From positions 87,304-151,303 of the forward strand of contig JAPLSH010000019.1 in NCBI GenBank assembly GCA_026398735.1: DNA of 64,000 nucleotides. Direction: 5' to 3'. Below are positions 8,255 through 17,297 of the stretch, one piece after another; the stretch's first letter is position 1, and the number at the start of each line of letters is the position of its first letter. This DNA is from Pseudomonadota bacterium (lineage in GTDB: Bacteria > Pseudomonadota > Gammaproteobacteria > Steroidobacterales > Steroidobacteraceae). A program made the translations under genes and the position numbers. A model generated the notes under the pieces. It saw nothing but the letters and a program-made list of their open reading frames with translations, was not told the origin of the DNA and did not search any database.

Positions 8255-9192
8255 GCACCATGACGCGCGATATCGCCATTGTCGGTGCGGGCATCGCAGG
8301 CTTAGCTGCCGGGCGCGTCCTGCAGGACGCAGGACACCGGGTCCAGGTGTTCGACAAGAGCCGCAGTACTGGCGGGCGACTGTGCACACGACGCGGTGAG
8401 GACTGGCAGGCAGATCATGGTGCGCAGTGCTGGACTGAGGCAGGCGCTGCGGCGTTGTGGCAGCCGCGCTTGATCACACTGGGCGGCGACGGCCAACACA
8501 CCCTGAACCCTGCAGTGCAACGCTATGTCGGCGCGCCGCGCATGGGCGCACCGGCGAAGCTGCTGGGCACTGGGCTCACAGTACACACGCAATCCACCAT
8601 CAACTGCCTGCAACGTCTCAATGGCCTTTGGCAGTTGCAGAGCGCAGAACACGGGCTGTTGCCAACAGGCTTTGATGCCGTCCTGCTGGCGCAACCGGCA
8701 GCCCAAGCGGCCACATTACTTGCCACCACACAGTCACCGCTGGCGGCCTTGGCTCAAAGCGTGACGATGCGCGGCTGTTGGACATTAATGCTGCGCTTTT
8801 CAAAGCCAGTCGCCGTGGACTTCGACGCTGCCTTCATCAATAAGGGAGCACTGGGTTGGATGGCTCGCGACAGCCACAAGCCCGGGCGCAGTGGTCAAGA
8901 GACATGGGTTGCACAGGCCACTGCTGGATGGAGTGAGGCTCATATCGAGGCCACCGCTGAGGACGCACTGGCACTGCTGCTGCCCGAGTTCAGTGGGTGG
9001 ACTGGCGCAGTGCCAGACCAGACCAGTGCACATCGATGGCGTTATGCCGACTGCGAACAACCGGCCACTCTTGGTTGTATTTGGTCGTCCGACGAGCAAG
9101 TAGGACTGTGCGGCGACTGGCTCAACGGCGGCCGCATGGAGGGTGCTTGGCTCAGTGGTCGGCAGCTTGGCCTTGAGGTACTGGGCCGCTAA
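8251..9192 (+). CDS. FAD/NAD(P)-dependent oxidoreductase (amine-oxidase-like)
   Basis: A 313-residue flavoprotein that starts with a dinucleotide-binding motif (IAIVGAGIAGLAAGRVL) and the FAD-contacting SRSTGGRLCTRR stretch. This is typical of the small amine-oxidase/renalase-like oxidoreductases found in proteobacteria. The C-terminal CGDWLNGGRMEGAWLSG is the second FAD-binding motif. The start overlaps the preceding stop by 4 bp. The 3' end overlaps the convergent rutB gene by 41 bp. The substrate is unknown; relatives are annotated only as NAD(P)-binding or deoxyribodipyrimidine-photolyase-associated proteins. Confidence 0.85.
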   Translation: MSTMTRDIAIVGAGIAGLAAGRVLQDAGHRVQVFDKSRSTGGRLCTRRGEDWQADHGAQCWTEAGAAALWQPRLITLGGDGQHTLNPAVQRYVGAPRMGAPAKLLGTGLTVHTQSTINCLQRLNGLWQLQSAEHGLLPTGFDAVLLAQPAAQAATLLATTQSPLAALAQSVTMRGCWTLMLRFSKPVAVDFDAAFINKGALGWMARDSHKPGRSGQETWVAQATAGWSEAHIEATAEDALALLLPEFSGWTGAVPDQTSAHRWRYADCEQPATLGCIWSSDEQVGLCGDWLNGGRMEGAWLSGRQLGLEVLGR

Positions 9193-9853
9193 AAGCGCGC
9201 AACAAAGCCTCGGCAGTCAATGTCCAGCCAAAGAATGATTCCACATTGAAAATGGTTGCTGCGTGGGCCTCAGGCGGACCAGCCTGCATGGCGCCATCAG
9301 TCACCAGCAACGGCCAGTACTCCTGAAAATAGGCATCGCGCAGCGTGCTCTCGACGCAGACGTTGGTCGCAATGCCCACAAAGAATAGATACTGAATACC
9401 TCGCACGCGCAAAGTCGCATCCAGCGTCGTGCCGGCAAAACCGCTGTAACGCGTTTTAAGCACCACCACATCACCGGCTTGCGGCGCCAACTCGTCGACA
9501 ATCTGAAAGTCCCAAGTCCCTTCCACCAGCAACTGGCCGCGCAACTCGGGCCGTGCGCGCATCAGACACAACGCTGTTTCTTTGCGTGGGTTGGGTGAGC
9601 GCTCACCGCCACCATTGCTCAGGTCAGGCTTATAGCCCGTTTGCAGGTACACCACCGGCACGCCACAGGCACGCGCAGCAGGCAGCAACTGGCCGATGGT
9701 GCGGGTCACTGCAGCGGCACCACTGATGTCCACACCGGCCAAATCCAGTAATCCGCCTGGACTGGCAAACGCATTTTGCATATCCACGACCACCACTGCC
9801 GCTCGCGACAGGTCGATCTGCAAAGGCTCTGGCCGGGTTTCCAAGGTCAGCAT
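9152..9853 (-). CDS. rutB: Ureidoacrylate amidohydrolase RutB-like cysteine hydrolase
   Basis: A 233-residue isochorismatase-fold hydrolase. Asp24 (VVDMQNAF), Lys133 (VLKTRYSGF) and Cys166 (GIATNVCVES) fall at the positions I recall for the catalytic residues of E. coli RutB, and the run GIATNVCVESTLRD is shared with it. RutB hydrolyses ureidoacrylate to aminoacrylate and carbamate in uracil degradation. The ATG at 9853 follows a clear AGGAGA; the TTG at 9868 lies upstream of that ribosome-binding site and is unlikely. No other rut genes are in the window, so the gene may act alone or on a related ureido/carbamoyl substrate. The family call is firm; the exact substrate is inferred. Confidence 0.83.
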   Translation of the reverse strand: MLTLETRPEPLQIDLSRAAVVVVDMQNAFASPGGLLDLAGVDISGAAAVTRTIGQLLPAARACGVPVVYLQTGYKPDLSNGGGERSPNPRKETALCLMRARPELRGQLLVEGTWDFQIVDELAPQAGDVVVLKTRYSGFAGTTLDATLRVRGIQYLFFVGIATNVCVESTLRDAYFQEYWPLLVTDGAMQAGPPEAHAATIFNVESFFGWTLTAEALLRAFSGPVPQGQAADH

Positions 9854-9976
9854 GAGACTCTCCTGCAATGTCAGTCGATTGTGTAGGGCCGGCGGTTACC
9901 CGGCAAGCCGCGGCAAGCGACCAAAGCGGTAATTTTGCGCTACCCTGCGCGCCGAGCAGACCATTACTGGCGATCA

Positions 9977-11455
9977 ATGCAACAGGCCGATCCACAGAGC
10001 AGCACAGTCCCGGCTACGGGGCACTTCAGGAGACTGGCTGTCTGTCTGTTGGGTCTGCTGCCGGTCGGTACCAGTCTGTGGTCGCAGCAGATGTTCGGTG
10101 AAGTCTCGTTCGAACAGTTCATCTATCACCTGCGCTTCGGACGCCAAGGCCTACTCAAGACCGACACCGACAGCATTGAATCGTTTTTTCTGACCGGTGT
10201 GCTGCTACCAGTCGCTGCTGCGCTGCTGCTGACGCTGCTGCTGTGGATGGCGGACCGATGGCTGTCTGGCGGCAAGGCCTCGCAGGTTCTGCGACGCAAT
10301 GGCCACTGGCTGATCATGTTGACCGGCGTAGTGCTGTTCTTGGCGCACTTTAGCTTCGATGACTATCTGGAATCGCTGATCGGTCCTGACGTGTTCTCGG
10401 TGCACTACGTCAAACCAGATTCCGTGCAGCTGACGCCCAACGGCAGGCCGCGCAATCTGGTCATCATTTACGTGGAGTCGCTCGAGGGCACCTATCAGGA
10501 CAGCAGTCGTTTCGGCCGCGACCTGCTTGAGCCGCTGACGCGTATGCAACAACGCTACACGTCATTCGCCAACTATCCGCAATCCAAAGGCGCGCACTGG
10601 ACCATCGCGGGCATCGTGAGCACGCAATGCGGCGTACCACTCAAAGTTGCGCTGCTGCCCTCACCCGACGATCCGCGCGTGCGCCTGCGCCAGTTTCTTC
10701 CCGGCGCACTGTGTCTTGGCGATGTCCTGCGTCAACACGGCTATGAGAACGTGTTCATGAATGGGCCGGATCTGCAATTCGCAGATATGGGCCTGTTCCT
10801 ACGCAATCACGGCTTTGACCGCGTGTATGGAGCCCAGGAATGGATCGATGCAGGCGAACCCGCGACACGCATGCGTGCCTGGGGTCTGCGCGATGACCGG
10901 TTACTGGCACGCGCCCGGACAGAGCTTGATGGCCTGATGGCGGCTGGCAAGCCTTTCAATCTCACAATCCTGACTGTAGACACACACGGACCCAAAGGAT
11001 TGATGAGCGATGAATGCCGGCGGCGTGGCGCGCGCGACTTCCCCGACATCGTCACCTGCACAGCGGGCCAAATAGCCGAGTTCATCAACTACATCGAAAC
11101 CCGCGGTTGGCTCGATCGCATTGCAGTACTGGTGCAGGGCGATCATATCGCGATGGAAAACCCTATTCACGACACGCTCGAAGGCAGCGCAAACCGCGCG
11201 ATCTTCAACCTGATAGCAACGCGGCCGGCAGAGTTACCGCTGGGTAATGAAATCACCCACTTCGACGTGTATCCGACGCTGCTCGAACTGGCAGGTCTGC
11301 ATCCGGAGGGAGGTCGAATGGCGCTGGGCTGGTGCTTGCTGCAGCGCTGCAACACACCCGCCCCACCGGCTGATCGCATTGCGCAATTCAAGGAGGGACT
11401 GCTCAACCGCAGCCCCACCTACGAGACGCTGTGGCTGCCGCGCACTGCGCCCTGA
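9977..11455 (+). CDS. Membrane phosphoglycerol transferase / LTA-synthase-like sulfatase-fold protein
   Basis: A 492-residue protein of the alkaline-phosphatase superfamily, similar to OpgB/MdoB and LtaS. Two or three N-terminal hydrophobic segments (LAVCLLGLLPVG, VLLPVAAALLLTLLLW, LIMLTGVVLFLAHF) precede a periplasmic catalytic domain. The metal-site residues are visible: Glu in LVIIYVESLEG, the nucleophile Thr in GAHWTIAGIVSTQCG, and the pairs GDH and THFDVYPT near the C-terminus. OpgB-like enzymes move phosphoglycerol onto periplasmic glucans; this one is shorter than E. coli OpgB. I chose the ATG at 9977; a TTG at 9935 would add 14 residues. It is divergent from rutB. Confidence 0.82.
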   Translation: MQQADPQSSTVPATGHFRRLAVCLLGLLPVGTSLWSQQMFGEVSFEQFIYHLRFGRQGLLKTDTDSIESFFLTGVLLPVAAALLLTLLLWMADRWLSGGKASQVLRRNGHWLIMLTGVVLFLAHFSFDDYLESLIGPDVFSVHYVKPDSVQLTPNGRPRNLVIIYVESLEGTYQDSSRFGRDLLEPLTRMQQRYTSFANYPQSKGAHWTIAGIVSTQCGVPLKVALLPSPDDPRVRLRQFLPGALCLGDVLRQHGYENVFMNGPDLQFADMGLFLRNHGFDRVYGAQEWIDAGEPATRMRAWGLRDDRLLARARTELDGLMAAGKPFNLTILTVDTHGPKGLMSDECRRRGARDFPDIVTCTAGQIAEFINYIETRGWLDRIAVLVQGDHIAMENPIHDTLEGSANRAIFNLIATRPAELPLGNEITHFDVYPTLLELAGLHPEGGRMALGWCLLQRCNTPAPPADRIAQFKEGLLNRSPTYETLWLPRTAP

Positions 11456-11473
11456 AAACCCGCCAGCATAAGA

Positions 11474-12328
11474 CTAGCGTGCGCTGCCGCTGTTAGTGCC
11501 CTTGAATGCAGCCTGCAGCAAGTGCGTCAGCGTGTGCACATAGCGCAGCTTGCCGTTCTCAACACGGAACAAGTGCATGTCGGGTGCGCCACTGCCACCG
11601 TTGGGGCCACCGGCGCCAAAGGTGCAAAACACCATGACTGTCCCCATCACTTCGTCCACCACAAAACGGCGATTGGTGATGTTGACACCGCCCGGCACGC
11701 CGACCTCGCAACTGTCTGACGGCGTGCCCTTGCCCGTGTACGCACCGCCTTCGATACGGACGCAGGGAAAGCCCCAGGGCACAAGATCTATTTTCTTTTC
11801 AAGGAACGCGTCCAGATAAGCATTGGCAGCAGCCACTAGGGTGCCGCGGCTGTCACGACGCTCTGCGGCGATGGGCTCCCACTTTTCAGCGGAAGAGTAC
11901 TTGAGGTAAGCATCAGCGTTGAACAGCCAATAGCCAGTGGTGGTCCACAGCGATTCCACTTCAGAGATCTTGTCGTGATTGACGCGCAGACGTGTGCCCA
12001 GCACATAGGGCGCAGCCTTGTCGGTGACGATCACTTCCGTGTACGACTGGCAGGTGTCGGTATCAAACACACTGCGGTGAAAGTCGATCTTCATCGGTTT
12101 GGTCACAATGCCGGTCTTGATGTCGGCTGGTGCAATGTTTTCCCAGTAGCCAACGCCCGCCGCCAGCGGCAGACCAGACAGGTCGCCTTTGGTCTGCGCA
12201 GCGATGTATAGATTCACTGCCTGCTGCAGGCCACCACGCGTACAAGAGACCTCTGCCTGTGCTGGCTTGGCCGCAAACAACGCACCGGCCAGAGCCAGCG
12301 TCAAACCCACAATCAATGAATGCTTCAT
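11474..12328 (-). CDS. Secreted hypothetical protein, NTF2-like (DUF8021-type)
   Basis: A 284-residue protein with a clear signal peptide (MKHSLIVGLTLALAGALFAA, cleavage near AQA-EV). The remainder looks like two NTF2/SnoaL-type alpha-beta modules, with repeated features around YIAAQTKGDLSG and ANAYLDAFLEKK. Four or five cysteines (CTRGG, TCQSY, PCVRI, SCEVG, FCTFG) suggest disulfides in the periplasm. I recall similar architecture in DUF8021-type proteins, but no function is known. It is 15 bp downstream of the SDR gene on the same strand, so the two may be an operon. It ends 18 bp from the convergent phosphoglycerol-transferase gene. Confidence 0.72.
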   Translation of the reverse strand: MKHSLIVGLTLALAGALFAAKPAQAEVSCTRGGLQQAVNLYIAAQTKGDLSGLPLAAGVGYWENIAPADIKTGIVTKPMKIDFHRSVFDTDTCQSYTEVIVTDKAAPYVLGTRLRVNHDKISEVESLWTTTGYWLFNADAYLKYSSAEKWEPIAAERRDSRGTLVAAANAYLDAFLEKKIDLVPWGFPCVRIEGGAYTGKGTPSDSCEVGVPGGVNITNRRFVVDEVMGTVMVFCTFGAGGPNGGSGAPDMHLFRVENGKLRYVHTLTHLLQAAFKGTNSGSAR

Positions 12329-12343
12329 GCCTGTTCTCCTTAT

Positions 12344-13453
12344 TCAGACGCCGGGAATCACACGCTTGCGCGTGGCACGACGATGGGCAACTTCTTGCAC
12401 GTAGATGGGCGTGCGGTAATAACGGTCGTGACCTGCGGCAATGTGCTCCGGCATCGGCAGATAATCCACCATCGATTCGAGCATCGCATCACACCGAGCC
12501 TGCAGGCCCACGCGGTATTCCGGTGCCGGGAAGATCCACATGTCGTTGTTGATGATGCCATTGACCACCAAGCGCCCTGCCGTCAGTGCGGTCTGTGGTC
12601 GTGCCCACAGCGGCGGCGTACCGGCCGGCGGCTGCGGCATCGCCGGGCGTGGACCCGCTGGACGCGGCGCAGCAGCCACAGGCGGAGCCTCGTTCTTCAT
12701 CGTCTCGGGGCGGTAAGACTCTGTACGACCCAAGTTCGATGTCGTCATGCCCGGCACCAGATTGGACGTGCCGATGTTGGTGGCGCGCAGGTCATGGCGC
12801 ATCTGCTCCATCAATCCAGTGACAGCAAGCTTGGTCACGGCATAGATGCCGGCAGTGCCCAGCAGCACACCATCGGTAGAGGTCGTCGTGACAATATGGC
12901 TGCCCTGCTTGCCGGCCAACATGCGCGGCACAAAAGTGCGCACGCCATACAGCGGGCCCCAGAAATTGACACCCATCGCCCAATCCCAGTCCTTCATCGA
13001 CCCGGCCACCACTCCGGACATGACGCCCACACCGGCGTTGTTGACCAAGATGTTAACCGCGCCAAACTTCTTTTCGATTTCGTCGGCCTTACGCTCCCAG
13101 GCGTCGCGATCCATGACGTCATGCACCATGGTCTGCACGCGCTTGTCGCCTTCAGGAAATTGCTTAAGCGCCTCGGCAAACTGCTTATCGTCATAGTTGC
13201 CCAAGATGACGCGTGCACCGGCCTCGTGCAGCGCACGGGCAATGCCCAGTCCTATGCCACTTGAGCCACCGGTGATATAGGCCACCTTGTCGCGCACATC
13301 CGTGATCGGCGGAGGCTGCGACGGACCTAAATCGGGAGCGGCCGCCTCTGCAGCCTGCGCTGTACCGGCTACTGCCGTACCCAGCAGGCCTACACCGCCG
13401 GCAACCGCCAAACTGCCCAGCAACTGTCGACGATTAAAACTCTGCTCGTCCAT
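12344..13453 (-). CDS. Tat-exported short-chain dehydrogenase/reductase
   Basis: A 369-residue classical SDR preceded by a twin-arginine leader (NRRQLLGSLAVAGG). The NAD(P)-binding TGGSSGIGLGIA is at about residues 61-72, the NNAG motif near 138-141, the catalytic Ser near 192 and the YxxxK pair at Tyr204/Lys208 (GIYAVTKLA). An exported SDR is unusual because NAD(P) is cytoplasmic; Tat export would carry the folded holo-protein with its cofactor. The ATG at 13453 follows GGGGG; the longer open frame to 13555 lacks a leader. The C-terminus has a proline/alanine-rich insertion (PPVAAAPRPAGPRPAMP). Substrate unknown. Confidence 0.83.
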   Translation of the reverse strand: MDEQSFNRRQLLGSLAVAGGVGLLGTAVAGTAQAAEAAAPDLGPSQPPPITDVRDKVAYITGGSSGIGLGIARALHEAGARVILGNYDDKQFAEALKQFPEGDKRVQTMVHDVMDRDAWERKADEIEKKFGAVNILVNNAGVGVMSGVVAGSMKDWDWAMGVNFWGPLYGVRTFVPRMLAGKQGSHIVTTTSTDGVLLGTAGIYAVTKLAVTGLMEQMRHDLRATNIGTSNLVPGMTTSNLGRTESYRPETMKNEAPPVAAAPRPAGPRPAMPQPPAGTPPLWARPQTALTAGRLVVNGIINNDMWIFPAPEYRVGLQARCDAMLESMVDYLPMPEHIAAGHDRYYRTPIYVQEVAHRRATRKRVIPGV

Positions 13454-13708
13454 GACTACCCCCACGGCGATATTTTTATCCAACAGCCAGAGCATAGGCC
13501 AAGCGACAGCAATCCAATAAAAAAGCTCGTCTGTCGCCCTTCGATAACTCTGCAATTACATTGGAAGCGAGGGGCTTCGTTTGGTGTGCAGGCAGACCAA
13601 CTGGGCCTTGGCCAGTCCAAACATAGGTGTATAACAGTTTGAAACTTAGGCCAATAAAAGCATAAAGTGGGCTTTTTTGCGTTGTGGAATAGGAATCACT
13701 CACTAACC

Positions 13709-14998
13709 ATGCTCGACTCACTGGCAGACTTGGACAGCCTGATTCACTCCCAGTGTCAGTTCATCTATGCAGACTCTCTTGAGGAAAAACGCTTACTGGC
13801 GCATCTGCAAACACTAGCAGCCGGCGACCACTCCAGCGTCTTTCTTTGGACCGCCGCCTCTGGCCTCACAAACCTCAAAAACAACGCCAAGCTGTGGATC
13901 AACAGCAGCCTTACAGACGCCTTGCGGTATATCAAAGACCAGTCGGATGGCACCTACATTCTTGTAGATGCAAAGGAACTGCTCACCAGCGCAATCAACA
14001 CTCGTTTGCTAAAGGAAATTGCGTACGACCCCGCTCATGCCAAACGGACACTAATAATCATAGGCGCAGCGCTTGAGCTCCCTCCGGAATTGCAGCGGCT
14101 GGCAGTGGTCTATCGCCCTCCCTTACCCGATGAAGACGTTATTAGAGAAATCTATTACGAGGAGGTTTATCGCTGGCTGAGTGAAAAAACCGGAAACCAC
14201 TTTCTGCGTCCTGAGCAAATAGAGGACCGCTTAATCCAGCACTTGTCTGGCTTAACCGAGGAGGATGTGCGGCGTCTTATCACTCAGACCATCCGCAATG
14301 ACAAGCAACTCACAGAGTCAGACATCACTCGCATAGACACGTTTAAGCGTGAAAACCTAGGCAAGCAGGGGTTGGTTGAGTTTTCCACTGAGACCTTAGG
14401 TCTAGATAAGGTTGGAGGATTGAGCAACCTTAAGGCTTGGCTAAAGCTGCGCCGAACCACCTTTATGGACGACGAAGCGGCAACTGGAATTGACCCACCC
14501 AAGGGCATCCTATTGCTCGGTGTGCAGGGATCCGGCAAAAGCCTTGCGGCCAAGGCGGTTGCCGCCACCTGGAAAGTGCCACTGCTGCGGCTGGACTTTG
14601 GAAACTTGTATAACAAATGGATTGGCGAATCGGAGAACAACTTAAGGGTTGCGCTTCGACAAGCAGAGGCTATGGCGCCATGTGTTTTGTGGATCGATGA
14701 GATAGAAAAAGGTGTTGCAGGGGATTCAGACTCTGATGCGGACGGCGGACTTTCCAGACGCATATTGGGATCACTTCTTACGTGGATGTCTGAGCGTAAA
14801 ACTCACGTATTTCTTGTAGCGACAGCCAACAACGTCTCAAGACTGCCTCCGGAGTTGCTACGTAAAGGCCGATTTGATGAGATCTTTTTTGTCGATCTTC
14901 CCTCCGCTTCAGTGCGAAGAGAAATTTTCGCAATACACATCGCCAAGCGAAAACTAACCCCTGAAAATTTTAATATCGAGGAACTTGCGGTTGGGTAA
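13709..14998 (+). pseudogene. AAA-family ATPase (Ycf46-like), 3' truncated by IS
   Basis: The 429-residue product has an N-terminal domain (LDSLIHSQCQFIYADS) as in Ycf46/ARC-type AAA proteins. It is followed by a complete P-loop (GVQGSGKS, 271-278), Walker B (VLWIDEIE, 326-333) and arginine-finger region (LLRKGRFDEIF). It stops abruptly after FNIEELAVG, before the C-terminal helical lid (normally GFSGAEIE and beyond). The stop codon TAA at 14996 belongs to the end of the inserted IS3-family element. Around 60 residues are therefore missing, and the ATPase is probably inactive or altered. The base composition is visibly more AT-rich than the flanking genes, suggesting horizontal origin. Start ATG 13709; the 255-bp region upstream is AT-rich with no gene. 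Confidence 0.82.
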
Positions 14999-15036
14999 TC
15001 CCCCCATTTATAACGGGGATCAGAAGTGGAACACGG

Positions 15037-15845
15037 TCATGCGGTCATGGCCAGCTTCTGCCTGGGTGTGATGCCGCCTAGCGCCATATTGGGTCGTTCG
15101 TTGTTGTACGTCCAGAGCCAGCGTGTTGCGGCATCCTGAAGATCGACTGCGATAACCAGTCATAGCGCACGGTGCGGTTGAAGCGCTCCACATAGGCATT
15201 TTGCTGCGGTTGGCCTGGCTGGATGTAGTCGATGCGGATGCCTTTGCGCCTGGACCACTGCTGCAGGACACCGCTGAGATATTCGGGTCCGTTATCGCAT
15301 CGGATGGCCTTGGGTCTGCCGCGCCAGTCGATGATCTGCTCTAAAGATCTGATCACACGCGCTGCAGGCAGTGATAGATCCACCTCGATGCCAAGCCCTT
15401 CGCGGTTGAAGTCATCCAGCACGTTAAACAGTCGATAGGTTCGCCCATCACTGAGATTGTCGTGCATGAAGTCCATCGACCACACTTCATTGATCGACGC
15501 AGGAACCCTCAGCGGCTGGGGCGCCGCGCGTACCAGGCGCCGCCTCGGCTTGATACGCAGGTTCAACTCCAGCAGCTTGTAGATGCGATACACACGCTTG
15601 TGGTTCCACACGTAGCCCTTCACGTTGCGCAAAAACAGGTAACACAGCCCAAAGCCCCAGTTGCGCTGGTTGTCCGTCACGCGCAGCAACCACTGCGCAA
15701 TCTGCTCGTTCTCGCCCCACAGCTTGGGCCTGTAGCGATAGCAGGTTTGGCTCACGCCAAACAGCTCGCAGGCCCGGTTGATGCTGCTGCCTCTGACCTT
15801 GACCGCCCAACTGGCCATCTCACGACGCTGAGATGGCCTCACCAT
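15037..15845 (-). pseudogene. IS3-family transposase OrfB, frameshifted
   Basis: This is the integrase-core (DDE) transposase subunit. The first Asp is visible in VWSMDFMHD, the second in [11 protein letters not shown] and the Glu in YVERFNRT. The frame then breaks after YDWLSQ, at about 15148. The continuation [18 protein letters not shown], then GGITPRQKLAMTA, is present in another frame down to a stop at 15037. Compared with the usual family C-terminus about 6-7 residues are missing at the break, so a short deletion shifted the frame. The open frame itself ends at 15078. The element is therefore very likely unable to transpose by itself. Confidence 0.85.
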
Positions 15846-16105
15846 TTTTTTGCCAAGGCTTCCTTGAGGATCGACGCATCCATCTGCGACTCGGCATACA
15901 TCTTCTTCAACCGCCGGTTCTCTTCCTCAAGCTCCTTGACGCGCGACATCATCGACACGTCCATCCCGCCGTACTTGGCCCGCCACTTGTAAAACGTGGC
16001 CGAGCTGACGCCGGCCTCACGGCACAGCGCAGGCACCGCCTCACCAGCCTCGGCTCGCTTGATGTAACCCACAATCTGGCTGTCGCTGAACTTGGACTTC
16101 TTCAT
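15839..16105 (-). CDS. IS3-family transposase OrfA
   Basis: An 88-residue helix-turn-helix subunit ([17 protein letters not shown], then [16 protein letters not shown]) with a C-terminal leucine-zipper-like coiled coil ([17 protein letters not shown]). It recognises the element ends and is normally fused to OrfB by a -1 ribosomal frameshift. The last codons run over a string of seven A residues just before the stop, and OrfB begins in the -1 frame at 15845, consistent with that mechanism. OrfA itself is intact. Confidence 0.9.
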   Translation of the reverse strand: MKKSKFSDSQIVGYIKRAEAGEAVPALCREAGVSSATFYKWRAKYGGMDVSMMSRVKELEEENRRLKKMYAESQMDASILKEALAKKW

Positions 16106-16175
16106 GGCAATCTCCTCGGTAAACAGTACGAGAAAATTCCACTTCTGACCTCAGCTACTTTTCGGGGGGATTACC

Positions 16176-16457
16176 ATGCACGGCGCCGAGAAGAGCCAAC
16201 GCATGCACGAGAATCTGGCGATCATCGAGGACTTTTGCAGTCGTCTCGAAGTGCTGCCCTATGGCGCAAAAGCCGCGCAGCATTACGGCGCCATCCGCGC
16301 AGCTCTTGAAAAACTCGGTCAACCTGTCGGCGTAAACGATCTGCATATAGCAGGCCATGCCCGAAGCGAAGGCTTGGTGCTGGTCACCAACAACCTAGCG
16401 GAGTTTGAGCGGGTGCCCGCCCTCGAACTCGAGAATTGGGTGGCTGCCTGCCAATAG
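16176..16457 (+). pseudogene. vapC: VapC (PIN-domain toxin), 5' truncated
   Basis: The 93 residues starting HGAEKSQRMHENLAIIEDF match the middle and end of tRNA(fMet)-type VapC. They include DLHIAGHARSEGLVLVTNN with the later acidic and Asn residues of the PIN site. The first 40 or so residues, with the essential first Asp (LDTN motif), are missing because the gene begins exactly at the IS edge. Without that Asp the toxin should be inactive. The vapB antitoxin that normally precedes it is also gone. Confidence 0.87.
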
Positions 16458-16518
16458 TTGGCATGGGTGGGGTTGCACCTCGCTACGTTTCGGCCTGCGG
16501 TAAACGGTTGCGACGGTG

Positions 16519-16860
16519 TTAAGCAATCTGTAGCAGTGCCTTGAGCTTGGCTCTGACGTGCAGCATGACCGCCTCACTGGCCGCACCTTTCTTTCTGGCT
16601 CGTCGCGCCTTCCAGTCCAGGGACTTGACCTGGTCTGAGAGCACGACGCTATCTACGCCGCTGACCCTTAGCATCACTTCAAACGGGTGCCCCTTGATCT
16701 GCGTGGTCATCGGGCAGCAGACCATAAGCCCCATTTTTTGGTTGTAGCTTGCAGGGCTGATGACTAGTGCAGGCCTGTGACCAGCCTGTTCATGCCCGGC
16801 CTGTGGATCAAACAGCAGCCAAATCACATCCCCGCTGTCGGGCACATAGCCGCGAGCCAT
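16519..16860 (-). CDS. mazF: MazF-type endoribonuclease toxin
   Basis: A 113-residue MazF/PemK-fold toxin with the family start YVPDSGDVIWLLFDPQAGHEQ, the HRPALVISPASYN core and CCPMTTQIKGHPFEV. MazF cleaves RNA at short sequence motifs and is held inactive by MazE. It overlaps the mazE stop by one base (TGATG), so translation is coupled. The usual length is about 110 residues, so it appears complete. Confidence 0.92.
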   Translation of the reverse strand: MARGYVPDSGDVIWLLFDPQAGHEQAGHRPALVISPASYNQKMGLMVCCPMTTQIKGHPFEVMLRVSGVDSVVLSDQVKSLDWKARRARKKGAASEAVMLHVRAKLKALLQIA

Positions 16861-17102
16861 CAGAGGGCCTCTTTGCCCACGGGCGCGCCAAAACTGGCCT
16901 CTTCATGGATGTTGCCGGCATTGATGCCGCTGACCAACGCGTCAAGGTCATATTCGACCTTGCTCGAGGGGCGGATGACTATGCTGCCCCGCGAAACCAC
17001 TAGGTCCACCGTTTGATCGAGCTGATAACCAGCTTCTTTGAGGACCGCTGTCGGCAGTCGAAGAGCAGGGCTGTTACCCCACTTACGGATGATTGCGTCC
17101 AT
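16860..17102 (-). CDS. mazE: MazE-type antitoxin
   Basis: An 80-residue AbrB-fold antitoxin with the typical IRKWGNSPALRLP N-terminus (DNA binding) and an acidic tail that would wrap MazF. A strong AGGAG lies 7 bases before the ATG at 17102. A perfect dyad upstream (17122-17138) is the likely autoregulatory site. The mazEF pair is one of the few complete TA systems in this island. Confidence 0.92.
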   Translation of the reverse strand: MDAIIRKWGNSPALRLPTAVLKEAGYQLDQTVDLVVSRGSIVIRPSSKVEYDLDALVSGINAGNIHEEASFGAPVGKEAL

Positions 17103-17121
17103 GCTAGAGCTCCTTTTTTCG

Positions 17122-17138
17122 TATCTACATTGTAGATA
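17122..17138. promoter_or_regulatory. Candidate mazEF operator dyad
   Basis: TATCTACA and TGTAGATA form perfect 8-bp arms around one base, 20 bp upstream of the mazE start. The position suits binding by the MazE/MazF complex for autorepression; this is inferred from position and symmetry. Confidence 0.6.
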
Positions 17139-17186
17139 TTCAGCCTATAAGGCTCAAGTGTTCCTGTGGCGCATTTCCGCCGCGTT

Positions 17187-17297
17187 TTAGAAGAAAGTCG
17201 CAAGACCCGCAGGAGGAGCGAAGGCGCCGCGCGTCAGGGCAAGTGCCGGCTCCAGCCAGAAGCGGTCGGGATCGATATGGATCTCGAAGTCAGCCAT
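17187..17297 (-). pseudogene. hipA: HipA kinase toxin, internally deleted remnant
   Basis: Only 36 codons remain: MADFEIHID, then PDRFWLEPALALTRGAFAPP, then AGLATFF and a stop. These pieces match the start and a segment near residues 50-75 of HipA proteins, joined by an in-frame deletion of the region between. The kinase domain (several hundred residues) is entirely missing. The ATG overlaps the hipB stop by 8 bases, which preserves the original hipBA coupling. The toxin is certainly non-functional. Confidence 0.8.

Larger units (their letters stand above)
14994..16175 (-). mobile_element. IS3-family insertion sequence, decayed
   Basis: The element is 1182 bp. Its ends are inverted repeats: GGTAATCCCCCC on the outside and TCAGAAGTGGAA about 38 bp in, at 14994-15031 and, inverted, at 16137-16175. 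It carries orfA and orfB on the minus strand. The flanks (gcggttg on the left, atgcacg on the right) show no target duplication. The left flank is an AAA ATPase gene and the right flank is the middle of a vapC gene. Two unrelated interrupted genes with no target duplication point to an IS-mediated deletion or recombination between two copies rather than simple insertion. Confidence 0.88.

Noticed and set aside
7925-8389. N-terminal extension of the ketoacyl synthase frame
   Set aside because: The open frame continues upstream but has no FabH similarity, overlaps two divergent genes, and a strong ribosome-binding site precedes the ATG at 7924.
12320-13264. 314-residue plus-strand open frame
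   Set aside because: It is the shadow of the SDR gene on the other strand, His-rich and without similarity to known families.
15078-15845. Programmed frameshift explaining the OrfB break
   Set aside because: The usual programmed shift is at the A-run between OrfA and OrfB; the break at about 15148 lacks residues found in relatives, so it is a deletion.
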